From: Paenibacillus sp. S150
GTDB taxonomy: Bacteria; Bacillota; Bacilli; Paenibacillales; Paenibacillaceae
Assembly: GCF_019352175.1 (NCBI RefSeq)
Contig: NZ_JACBYI010000031.1
Location: forward strand, 1-64,000
Direction of reading: 5' to 3'
DNA length: 64,000 bases
Shown piece after piece: positions 1-8,029 of the stretch. How positions within the stretch are numbered: the first letter of the stretch is position 1; every line of letters starts with the position of its first letter. Under the pieces are notes generated by a model, which saw only the letters and a list, made by a program, of their open reading frames with translations, searched no databases and was not told where the DNA came from. Both the position numbers and the translations under genes were made by a program.

Positions 1-129
1 ACCAACCCACGGATAGCAGTGTGCCAGCCGACGACTCGCATTTTGTCTCTATGCCCAAGGGATTGAACCCCCTTGGTTTAAGGGTGAAAAACAGGGGAAT
101 TGACAAATTCGTTCATAGCAGTGGAAATA

Positions 130-300
130 GTATAACTAATTTCGCTGAAAACCATGCCACCGCCGCATTTAGTGGGATTTTCTACACTTAATTGGGCAGG
201 AATTCGGGCCAAGTGGTCCATGGGGGCGGATTAGTTTTACTTTTTACCACTAAAGCTGATTTGGAGCGAAAAAACATTAATTTAGTGGTACAAATTCCAC
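130..300. repeat. Interspersed repeat family C, diverged copy 1
   Basis: This intergenic stretch shares blocks with the better copies at 10305-10700 and 35030-35445, such as TTTAGTGGGATTTT followed by TACACTTAAT (about 168-191) and TTAGTTTTACTTTTTACCAC (about 232-251). No credible gene lies in it. Positions 1-129 hold nothing I recognise. Confidence 0.6.
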
Positions 301-301
301 T

Positions 302-410
302 TAGGAGCAGCGCGAGGAAATTAGTACCCGCTTTTGTTGACAAAATATCCATGGTTTTGGGAGTTTTGTCAACAATGTAGCGGTACTTTATTTCGTCGCA
401 GTTTCTTAGC
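302..410. repeat. Family B long imperfect palindrome, copy 1
   Basis: The core is TTGTTGACAAAA (334-345) facing TTTTGTCAACAA (364-375), a 12-bp perfect stem. It is extended outward by AGTACCCGC facing GCGGTACT and by the GCGAGGAAAT / ATTTCGTCGC arms. Near-identical copies lie at 10700-10802 (opposite orientation) and 34839-34943. Function unknown. Confidence 0.85.
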
Positions 411-444
411 TCTGCAGACGGGCGAAAGCCGAACCCAATCGGAC

Positions 445-735
445 GGTTCATTCATTCTATTTAAGTCACGCAATACGCCAGCACCCAACACACCAGTCCA
501 CCCAAATCACCAGACTAATCAGTTCCCCATGCACTTATCTCACCCAGTTCCCCAATACGCCAACCCCCCGACTCCCCGACTCACCAACCCCCCGACTCCC
601 CGACTCCCCGACTCCCCGACTCCCCGACCCACCCACTCCCCCATTCACCGACTCCCCGACTCACCCGACTCACCCAATACGCCAACTCACCCCACTCAAT
701 TAGTCCACCCAATTCCCCAGTTTGCCCCGTCTATC
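445..735. repeat. C-rich low-complexity tract with CCCCGACT iterations
   Basis: The plus strand is almost purine-free in places and iterates CCCCGACT at about 566-650, with CAATACGCCA recurring near 470, 551 and 675. The minus strand therefore carries runs of four to six G at regular 8-base spacing, a classic G-quadruplex arrangement. It lies downstream of the 3' end of the minus-strand permease operon. An open frame crosses it, but its Pro/Thr/His/Asn content only reflects the repeat. Confidence 0.75.
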
Positions 736-814
736 TAAGTTAGCGGTTCCCTCAGTCCAATCAGTACCCCAAGTCCTGCCTGTGCCCTCCCGCTAAGCTG
801 GTTGCATAGAACAA

Positions 815-857
815 CCAAAAGCACACATCCAAGCAGAAAATCAGCTTGGATGTGTGC
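815..857 (-). terminator. Rho-independent terminator of the sugar permease operon
   Basis: There is a 14-bp perfect stem, GCACACATCCAAGC (821-834) with GCTTGGATGTGTGC (844-857), around a 9-base loop. On the minus strand it is followed by TTTTGGTTGTTC. It lies 36 bases past the permease stop codon. Confidence 0.85.
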
Positions 858-893
858 TTGTATGATGACTCTCTCCGTATTTGCGGCTTTGTC

Positions 894-1730
894 TCAGCCC
901 TTCACCGCTCCGGCAACTACGCCTTTGACGATATATTTCTGCAGGAAGATGAATACGATGATGGACGGCAGGACGGCCATTACCATCGCAGTCATGGCAT
1001 ACTGCCAATCCGAGGTATACTGTCCGACGAAGGTGTAGGCGGCCAGCGTCAGGGTCTTCGTATCCGGCGAGCCGTTGACCATCAGAAGCGGGAGCAGGAA
1101 GTCATTCCAGATCCACATCACGTCGATGATGATGATGGTTGTCGTTACCGATTTCAGCAGCGGGAAGATAACGCTGAAGAACAGCCGGAAGCTGGAGGCT
1201 CCGTCGATTGTGGCGCTCTCATCGATCTCCGTCGGAATCCCCTTCACGAAGCCATGGTAGATGAACACGGCCAGCGGTGCGCCAAATCCCCAGTACAGCA
1301 GCCCCAGTCCCCATGTGCTCTCGGAGAGATTCAGGTTCTTGGCCGTTTGCAGCACGGTCAGCATGATCGATTGGAACGGAATCAGCATCGGCATGATGCA
1401 CAGGAAGTAGATGATTCCGCTCAGCCTGGATTTGGTCCGCGCCAGCTTATAGGCGGCGATGGAGGAAATGAACACAATGCCCAGAAGTCCAAGGCCGGTG
1501 ATTACGAAGTTGTTCAGGAACAACCGCGGATAATTGATGAATTCCCAGACATAGGAATAGTTGCTGAATGTCAGATGCTTCGGCAGGGCGATTACATCGG
1601 TCATGACCTCGCTGAAGCTTTTTAACGAGTTGATGATGGTCAGGAACAGCGGATACAGGAACAGAAGAGAGAGCATAATCAGAACCACTTCAAGAATGAT
1701 CCGGCCTGCTCTGTTGTTGTTTGTTTTCAT
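894..1730 (-). CDS. Sugar ABC transporter permease, MalG/LacG type
   Basis: This 278-residue inner-membrane permease is the second subunit of a CUT1 carbohydrate importer. It has six predicted membrane helices, starting at residues 13-33. The cytoplasmic EAA loop that docks the ATPase is seen as EIDESATIDGAS, followed by the expected I-FPLL. Its ATG overlaps the stop of the upstream permease in TAATG, so the two are translationally coupled. A strong terminator follows. No ATPase gene is in the cluster, which is usual for CUT1 systems that share an MsmK/MsmX-type ATPase. The substrate is not shown by the sequence; the GH36 gene at 8.0 kb points to alpha-galactosides. Confidence 0.95.
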   Translation of the reverse strand: MKTNNNRAGRIILEVVLIMLSLLFLYPLFLTIINSLKSFSEVMTDVIALPKHLTFSNYSYVWEFINYPRLFLNNFVITGLGLLGIVFISSIAAYKLARTKSRLSGIIYFLCIMPMLIPFQSIMLTVLQTAKNLNLSESTWGLGLLYWGFGAPLAVFIYHGFVKGIPTEIDESATIDGASSFRLFFSVIFPLLKSVTTTIIIIDVMWIWNDFLLPLLMVNGSPDTKTLTLAAYTFVGQYTSDWQYAMTAMVMAVLPSIIVFIFLQKYIVKGVVAGAVKG

Positions 1731-2620
1731 TAAGCCTCAACCTCTCTTCGTTTGAAGACTGTCAGCTGGATGATCGTCACGATCAGTACGGCCACGAACA
1801 GGATAAGCGCCTTTGCAGTCCCGTACCCATACAGATTGTTCTGGAAGGTATCCCGGTAAATATCGTAAGCGATACTGTAGGTAGTTCCTCCGGGGCCGCC
1901 GCCGGTCAGCGACAGAATGACGTCGAACACCTTGATTGAGTTGGTCAGCGCCATAAATACCGAAATGGTGATCGAAGGGGCAAGCAGCGGCAGTGTGATG
2001 CTGAAGAATCTCCGCACCGGTCCGGCACCGTCAACTGTAGCCGCTTCCTTGAGATCATCAGGCACAGACTGCAGGCCCGCGATATAGATGACCAGGTAGA
2101 ACCCGATCGACTGCCAGATGGAAACCCCCAGTATCGAGATAAAGGCCAGCCCCGGCGTCCCCAGCCAGCTTAGTCCGAAGACCGACCAGCCTGTACTTTC
2201 ACCCAGCGAGTTGAAGCCCTGCATGAAGATGAATTTCCAGATGAAGCCGACAATGACAAGGCTGAGAATATAAGGGATGAAGAAGGCCGCTCTCAGCCAG
2301 GAGGTGGACTTCAGCTTCATATCGAGCAGGACGGCCAGCAGAATCGCCAGCACGTTAATGATTACGATGTAGAGCACCGCGTATTTGATCGTGAACCATG
2401 CTGAATTGGCAAAGTTGCTGTCCCCCGTAAAGATCTGCCGGAAATTATCCAGGCCGACGAATGTGGGATTCTTGGATATTCCGTTCCACTTCGTCATGGA
2501 ATAACGGATGGTCATGACAAAGGGGATGTAGAACGCAACAGCGATACTGATCAGAACGGGTAGTGTGAACAGCCCGAAGTCTACTTTCTCGCGCCATCTT
2601 CTGCCGAGTGATTTTAACAT
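1730..2620 (-). CDS. Sugar ABC transporter permease, MalF/LacF type
   Basis: This is the first permease subunit of the CUT1 importer, 296 residues from the chosen start. I start at MLKSLGRRW (ATG at 2618-2620) because AGAGGTG lies just upstream; an open frame extends to 2674 without a ribosome site. It has about six helices, the first at residues 18-40, and an EAA loop (LKEAATVDGAGPVRRFF) ending in I-LPLL. It is transcribed away from the kinase at 2.8 kb, sharing the 2621-2810 promoter region. Confidence 0.95.
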   Translation of the reverse strand: MLKSLGRRWREKVDFGLFTLPVLISIAVAFYIPFVMTIRYSMTKWNGISKNPTFVGLDNFRQIFTGDSNFANSAWFTIKYAVLYIVIINVLAILLAVLLDMKLKSTSWLRAAFFIPYILSLVIVGFIWKFIFMQGFNSLGESTGWSVFGLSWLGTPGLAFISILGVSIWQSIGFYLVIYIAGLQSVPDDLKEAATVDGAGPVRRFFSITLPLLAPSITISVFMALTNSIKVFDVILSLTGGGPGGTTYSIAYDIYRDTFQNNLYGYGTAKALILFVAVLIVTIIQLTVFKRREVEA

Positions 2621-2697
2621 GGATGCACCTCTTTTTGATTTATAGGGTGGGAGTCTTGTACTGGCTTGCCACACATAACCATTCCGGTTAGTCTATA

Positions 2698-2726
2698 TTG
2701 TGTATTATAGAGCAGACCCCTATACT
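2698..2726 (+). promoter_or_regulatory. Candidate sigma-A promoter of the kinase/regulator pair
   Basis: TTGTGT (2698-2703), a 17-base spacer and TATACT (2721-2726). It sits about 85-100 bases before the kinase start in the divergent region. Confidence 0.5.
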
Positions 2727-2810
2727 CAAAAATGGATTTAAGAGTACAGTTAGGGGTAAAAAGGTGAACTGGGCATTTCCCCGCAAAGTCCGTGCAAGAA
2801 GGAGGCTGGC

Positions 2811-4673
2811 ATTATCAAAACAACTGTGTACAAGCTGCTTGAGCCTTTGCTGGAGCGGATTTCACGCCGTCTGGCGAACAAGCTGATCCTGCTGTTCACG
2901 ATCATTATTATTCTGGTCGTTGCCTCGCTGACGTTCATTTCCTACGGCATGCTGCGCAAGGAATCCGTGAACAGCAGCATTTCCAGCACCCGCAGCAACC
3001 TGCTGCTGGTCGGCCGCAATCTGGAGAGCTATCTGGACGGAATCGGCCAGCTGTCGCTGCCGCAGATTTCCTACGACGAGTTCAACTACGCGATCCTGCA
3101 TGAATCAGAGGACTATGCGTCCAAGATGTATGTGGAGGATTATTTGAAGAATCTTTATTTTTCCCGCAATGATCTGGAAGCGATCTATCTGTACGTCATC
3201 AAGGAGCACAAATACTATTATGTCACCAAGGAGAACTATAATATTACCGTCCGTGTGGTGGAGCATCCGCCGATAGAGAATCTTTCGTGGTACAAGCGGG
3301 CGCTGGCTAGTCCCTTCAACCGCTCCTACCAGTCCTTCGTGAAGGAACGGACGCCCCAGGAGCTTAAGGATGATTATCCGGTCAATACCGATACAAGCTT
3401 CATGGGCTACCACCGGCTGCTGCGTTCAATTGTGTCCAGGGAGCCGCAGGCTGTATTGTCCCTGTTCTTCAATTCCAGTGTGACCGACGAGATTATGAAG
3501 GATATCCCTTTCAGTACCGGGGAGCATCTGATGTATGTCAGCCCGGACAATGAGCCCTTTGTGGTCGATGAACGGAATTTTTATCTGGGAAGCGAAGAGG
3601 CGGGGCTGCTGGAGCAGCTGACTCCGGCCCAGGGCGGGCGCCTGACATGGTCGGATGACGATGAGAAATACCTTGTGATCTATGACATCAGCCAAAAGGA
3701 AGGCTGGAAGCTCGTCAAGCCGATTCCCTATAAGCAGATCTATGAAGCCGCGACCACGACGCGCAAGCTGAGCTATTCGATCGGCCTGCTGTTCCTGATC
3801 GTGTCTGTCATTCTTGTCAGCTTCACCTCCAACAAAATCACCAGTCCCCTGAAGAATCTGTCGCTGCAGATGAAGCGCTTCAGCACCGGCAGCTTCGATG
3901 CTGAAGCCGCTGTGGTGGGCAATGACGAGATTGCCTACCTGTCCCGGCATTTCAACAAGATGGTGGAGAAGACGAATGAGCTGATCAATGAGCGCTACAA
4001 GATGAAGATTGTCGAGAAAAACGCTGTGCTCAAGGCGCTGGAGGCGGAGATCAATCCGCATTTCCTGTACAACGCGCTGCAGGCGATTTCCACTAAGGCG
4101 CTCAAGAACGACAATGATGATATTGTCGAGATGGTGGACAACCTGGCACTCACCCTGAGATACTGCATAAGCGGCAGGGATGTGGTGCAGGCGCGGGAAG
4201 AGCTAAAGCATATTGAACGTTATCTGGCCCTGCAAAAAGCCCGCTTCGGCAGCCGCATGCAGGTGGAGTATGAATGGGAGGACAGTCTGCTGGAGCTGAG
4301 AATTCCCAAGCTGTCGATTCAGACGCTCGTGGAGAACTGCATCAAGCATGCGCTGGAGAAGGTGTCCAGCACGGTTACCATCCGGATTGAGGCCCATGTA
4401 ACACCTGCCTACAGTGTGATCTCCGTGCTGGATAACGGGCCGGGCATTCCGGAAGAGCGGCTGCAGGAGGTGCTAAGCTCATTGCAGATTCAGTGGGAGG
4501 ACCGCGGTAAGGCGGGGGAAGAAGGCGGCAGCGAAAGCATCGGCCTGAAGAATCTGAATACACGCCTGAAGCTTTTATACGGAGAAGGAGCGGGGCTTAC
4601 GATTTCAAGCAACAGCAATGGAACACGAATGGATATGCGTTTACCGCGGGGAGGGCAGGGACAACATGTATAA
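2811..4673 (+). CDS. Sensor histidine kinase, YesM type
   Basis: This membrane sensor kinase would detect an extracellular sugar signal and phosphorylate the regulator encoded next. Numbering from the GTG at 2826, a membrane helix lies at about 15-40, an extracellular sensor domain at 41-310, a second helix at 315-335 and a HAMP linker to about 390. The His_kinase motif EAEINPHFLYNALQ is near 405-418 and the ATPase N-box VENCIKHAL near 500. GGAGG at 2801-2805 fits an ATT codon at 2811 (5-base spacing) in the same frame, whereas GTG 2826 would be 20 bases away. I give the ATT start, with about 615-620 residues. The end overlaps the regulator by 8 bases. Confidence 0.93.
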   Translation: MIKTTVYKLLEPLLERISRRLANKLILLFTIIIILVVASLTFISYGMLRKESVNSSISSTRSNLLLVGRNLESYLDGIGQLSLPQISYDEFNYAILHESEDYASKMYVEDYLKNLYFSRNDLEAIYLYVIKEHKYYYVTKENYNITVRVVEHPPIENLSWYKRALASPFNRSYQSFVKERTPQELKDDYPVNTDTSFMGYHRLLRSIVSREPQAVLSLFFNSSVTDEIMKDIPFSTGEHLMYVSPDNEPFVVDERNFYLGSEEAGLLEQLTPAQGGRLTWSDDDEKYLVIYDISQKEGWKLVKPIPYKQIYEAATTTRKLSYSIGLLFLIVSVILVSFTSNKITSPLKNLSLQMKRFSTGSFDAEAAVVGNDEIAYLSRHFNKMVEKTNELINERYKMKIVEKNAVLKALEAEINPHFLYNALQAISTKALKNDNDDIVEMVDNLALTLRYCISGRDVVQAREELKHIERYLALQKARFGSRMQVEYEWEDSLLELRIPKLSIQTLVENCIKHALEKVSSTVTIRIEAHVTPAYSVISVLDNGPGIPEERLQEVLSSLQIQWEDRGKAGEEGGSESIGLKNLNTRLKLLYGEGAGLTISSNSNGTRMDMRLPRGGQGQHV

Positions 4674-6315
4674 AGTACTGATTATTGATGATGAAGAGCC
4701 GCTGCGCGAGGCCATTAACATCCTTGGGGACTGGCAGGGCCTGGGAGTCGGTCAGGTGCTGGAGGCGACGGACGGCAAGACGGGGCTTGCGATGCTGCGC
4801 GAGCATAAGATTGACCTGGCGCTGGTGGATATGAAAATGCCCGAGCTGAACGGGAGCCAGCTGCTAAGAATCGCTGAACGCGAATTTCCCGATCTGCTGC
4901 TGATTGTGATCAGCGGCTACAATGACTTTGAATACGCCCAGCAGGCCATCCGCTCCAAGGTGGTTGACTATCTGCTGAAGCCGGTGAACCGCGCGGATCT
5001 GAACAGCGCCCTGCGCAAGGCGGTAGATGTGCTGGAGGCCAAACGCAAGCGGGAGAGCGAATTCATCAACCGCAATATTACCCTGAACATGTCCCTGCCG
5101 AAGCTGAAGGAGAAGATGTATCTGTCGATTATCGAGCGCAGCTTCAAGAACCAGTCCAACGAAGCTTTTCTGCCGCTGATCGGCGCGGACAAGCCCGGCA
5201 ACCATTTTGCCGCAGGCGTGCTGAGGATGCTCAATCTGGAGCAGGTGCGCCAGGAACGGTTCCATGAGGACCGGGATTTGCTGCATTTTGCCGTAACCAA
5301 TGTCATGAACGAGAACAGCGACGGCCACTTCGAGGCCTTCAGCTTTGCCAGCCCGAGAAGCGAACGGGAGTTCATCGCCATTTTCACCTTGAAGGGGAGC
5401 TACGGGGAGGATGCGGCGTTTCTGTCGCTTCACCATATGAAGAAGGCGGTCTCCACGCTGAAGGAGCTGTTCGGGATCATTTGCGCGGGCGGCATCGGCC
5501 AGCCTTACAGCGAAGTGATGGAGCTTGCAGAGTCCTATGAGCTGGCCAAAGCGCTGCTTGACGGGATAGATTTGCTGAATTTGAAGGACAGCCTGGTGAC
5601 GGGCAGCGTACCTGTGAAGCCTCCTGCGGGCAAGGACAGCCCTTCTCTGACGGGCCGGATGCCGATGATCCGCAGCAGCCTGGAGAACGGGAACGTCGGC
5701 CATGCCAAAAGCATTCTCAGCGAGTTCACCCGCAAGTGGAAAACCTCGGAGCATTTCAGCCTGGGCGAAGCGGACCGGACGATACAGGAATTCATTATTT
5801 TGCTGGGCGATATCGCCTTGGAGCTGGATGCGGTCCCTGAACGGCTGCGCAGCGGGAGGAGCAAGGGGCTGCGGGGGCTGGGGATTGGCAGTGATTTTGC
5901 CTCTTTTGAACAGTTTGAGGCTGTGCTTAGCCGGATTCTGGAGGTCTATGCCGGAGAAATCAGCAGATCGCTGGCCGGAGACCGCAGCAGTGTTCTGGAG
6001 AATATTAAAGCATACATTGATAACCATTATTTCGAGAATATTAAAATATCAATGTTCACGGATAAATATTTCCTGAGCAGAGAATACTTAATGAAGCTGT
6101 TCAAGGGACAGTATGGTTACGGCATCCATGAGTATGTGCAAAAGGTGAGAATGGACAAGGCCAAGGATCTGCTGTCGGACCCCGCCCTCAAAATCCAGGA
6201 TATTTCCGAGAGGCTGGGATACAGGGACAAGAACTATTTCAGCAAGGCGTTCCGCAATTACTATGACTGTTCACCTTCTGAATTTCGGCTGCTGCTCGCA
6301 GAGGGAGAAAAGTGA
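4666..6315 (+). CDS. Response regulator with AraC output domain, YesN type
   Basis: This 549-residue DNA-binding regulator is paired with the kinase just upstream. The receiver domain spans residues 1-120, with the acidic pocket in LIIDDEE and the phosphoacceptor Asp near residue 54 in LVDMKMPE. A long middle domain follows. Two AraC-type helix-turn-helix units fill the last 100 residues, ending in YDCSPSEFR. The start is ATG 4666 with GGGAGGG upstream; an in-frame start at 4618 lies inside the kinase gene. It probably activates the adjacent permease operon and the binding-protein gene at 6438, as such pairs commonly do. Confidence 0.94.
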   Translation: MYKVLIIDDEEPLREAINILGDWQGLGVGQVLEATDGKTGLAMLREHKIDLALVDMKMPELNGSQLLRIAEREFPDLLLIVISGYNDFEYAQQAIRSKVVDYLLKPVNRADLNSALRKAVDVLEAKRKRESEFINRNITLNMSLPKLKEKMYLSIIERSFKNQSNEAFLPLIGADKPGNHFAAGVLRMLNLEQVRQERFHEDRDLLHFAVTNVMNENSDGHFEAFSFASPRSEREFIAIFTLKGSYGEDAAFLSLHHMKKAVSTLKELFGIICAGGIGQPYSEVMELAESYELAKALLDGIDLLNLKDSLVTGSVPVKPPAGKDSPSLTGRMPMIRSSLENGNVGHAKSILSEFTRKWKTSEHFSLGEADRTIQEFIILLGDIALELDAVPERLRSGRSKGLRGLGIGSDFASFEQFEAVLSRILEVYAGEISRSLAGDRSSVLENIKAYIDNHYFENIKISMFTDKYFLSREYLMKLFKGQYGYGIHEYVQKVRMDKAKDLLSDPALKIQDISERLGYRDKNYFSKAFRNYYDCSPSEFRLLLAEGEK

Positions 6316-6437
6316 AACGGTTACATCAGCACACTTTTTTACCCTCATAAGATCACTTATGTACATTCTTATCCTTTTTCTTTTTATTTAAAATAACACC
6401 AAGACCACAAGAAACATGAGGAAAAGGGGGCAACAAC

Positions 6438-7769
6438 ATGAAGGTAAAAAGATTTATGGCTCTGTCTGCGAGTCTCCTGCTTGCAGGAGGGCTGCTGGCC
6501 GGCTGCGGCGGGAACAACACCAATAATGCCGCTAACAACACAGGTGGAACAAACGGGGCAGCGGGCACTGCTACTGATTCTTCCAAGCCTGTCACGATCA
6601 ATATGTTCACTGCGTCTCCCGAGTACACCGATGCCTTCAACGCTTATATCGCCGAATACAAAAAGGTCAAGCCGAGCGTAACCATCAACCTGGAAATTAT
6701 GCAGGCCGACTACAATACGGTGCTCAAATCGAAGATCGCCGCAGGCAGCACGCCGGACGTATTCCAGACAACAGCCGGCGGAGATATTGATACATTCGCC
6801 GAATACAGTGCCGACCTGACGAATGAGCCGCTGGCAGAAGCGATGACCGATGCGGTCCGCTCCAATATGACCTCCTCTGACGGCAAGGTGCTGGGACTTC
6901 CGGTAAAAGGAAATCTGTTCGTACTGATGTACAATAAAAAGCTTTTGGCCGATGCGGGCATTACCGAGGTTCCGAAGACTACAGCCGAAATGGACGATGC
7001 CATCACCAAGCTGGAAGCCAAGGGCATTACGCCTTTTGCCAACGCCTATAAAGAGTGGTGGGTATGGAAGCACATCTTCCAGCACTTTGTGGATGCGGCA
7101 GCTACGGACGCCGGAATTGATGCCAAGACGCTGGTAGGCAACTTTATCGCCGGAGAGACAACCTTTAAGGATCATCCGGTTCTGTACGACAACTTCTTCA
7201 GCTTCATTGACACTACGGTAGAACACGGAACAGACAAGCCGCTGGAGCGCGACAGCAATGCGGAAGTCAGTGACTTTGCCCTGGGCAAAGCGGCATTCAT
7301 GACCGGTAAAGGCGCTTGGGATGAAGAAGCCATCAAGAAAATCACCCCTGACTTTGATCTCGGCATCGCCGGATATCCGGTCAGCGACAAAGCGGAGCAA
7401 TCGCAAATCATTACCGGTGCCGACCAGGCGCTGCGTGTCAACAAGGATTCCGCTGTAGCTGCAGAAACCATTGAATTCTTCAACTGGCTGTACACTTCCG
7501 AATACGGAAAGAACTGGTTCTCCACCGTGGCTAAGGTCATCCCGCCGATCAAGGATGCTCCGATGCCTGACCTGCAAATGCCTAAGGAAATGGAAGAAAT
7601 CCTCAAAACCGAGCAATCCGGCGACCTGTCGGTCAACTATTCTCTGGATACCTTCCACCAGAAATTCGGAGAGCTGATGCAGGCTTATATCGGCGGCAGC
7701 AAAACCAAGGATCAAGCTATCGACGAGATTCAAAAGGCCTGGATCCAATTCGGATCTGCTGAACAATAA
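6438..7769 (+). CDS. Sugar-binding lipoprotein of an ABC importer
   Basis: This 443-residue extracytoplasmic solute-binding protein is of CUT1 family 1 type. A lipoprotein signal ends in LLAGC, with the lipidated Cys at residue 23, followed by an Asn/Thr/Gly-rich linker to about residue 50. The mature fold begins at VTINMFTASPEY. The start is supported by GGAAAAGGGGG. It lies 122 bases after the regulator and most likely serves the two permeases at 0.9-2.6 kb. The next gene is an alpha-galactosidase, so an alpha-galactoside ligand is a reasonable guess. Confidence 0.94.
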   Translation: MKVKRFMALSASLLLAGGLLAGCGGNNTNNAANNTGGTNGAAGTATDSSKPVTINMFTASPEYTDAFNAYIAEYKKVKPSVTINLEIMQADYNTVLKSKIAAGSTPDVFQTTAGGDIDTFAEYSADLTNEPLAEAMTDAVRSNMTSSDGKVLGLPVKGNLFVLMYNKKLLADAGITEVPKTTAEMDDAITKLEAKGITPFANAYKEWWVWKHIFQHFVDAAATDAGIDAKTLVGNFIAGETTFKDHPVLYDNFFSFIDTTVEHGTDKPLERDSNAEVSDFALGKAAFMTGKGAWDEEAIKKITPDFDLGIAGYPVSDKAEQSQIITGADQALRVNKDSAVAAETIEFFNWLYTSEYGKNWFSTVAKVIPPIKDAPMPDLQMPKEMEEILKTEQSGDLSVNYSLDTFHQKFGELMQAYIGGSKTKDQAIDEIQKAWIQFGSAEQ

Positions 7770-7790
7770 AGCTTGAATAGCCTGCAATCC

Positions 7791-7840
7791 GGGACGGTCT
7801 CAAAGGTAAGCTTCTTTTACCGGCGGGGCCGTCCGTTTTA
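7791..7840 (+). terminator. Terminator after the binding lipoprotein gene
   Basis: GGGACGG (7791-7797) pairs with CCGTCC (about 7829-7834), enclosing a second hairpin GGTAA...TTACC, and TTTT follows. Confidence 0.75.
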
Positions 7841-7844
7841 AAAG

Positions 7845-7940
7845 CTAAGAATTTATAGGTTTCACGTATAAAAATTAGCCTTATCTTTCTCGCTGAAACG
7901 GATACCGTCCGTATAAGGACGGCGAAGCCGTTTCTACTTG
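7845..7940. repeat. Family A hairpin repeat, copy 1
   Basis: The element reads TAAGAATTTATAGGTTTCAC, then CCTTATCTTTCTCGCTG, then AAACGG, then CCGTCC(GTAT)AAGGACGG, GCGAAG and CCGTTTC. AAGATAAG-type and CTTATCTTT segments pair across the first half in the best copies; AAACGG and CCGTTT pair across the second half around a smaller palindrome. The gap 7770-8029 holds nothing else. Confidence 0.85.
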
Positions 7941-8029
7941 TTGCGGTATATTAAGATGAACTTTTACTCCGTTTTAGGTATTATTCGTATCAGGAGAGAA
8001 CGCTACATTTGTCAGGAGGCTGTATAGAT

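Noticed and set aside
334..738. Protein rich in Pro/Thr/Asn/His from 334
   Set aside because: It only translates the C-rich tract and the family B palindrome.
6314..6330. cre site overlapping the end of the first response regulator (TGAAACGGTTACA)
   Set aside because: It is one base shorter than the cre consensus and lacks the central CG at the right place.
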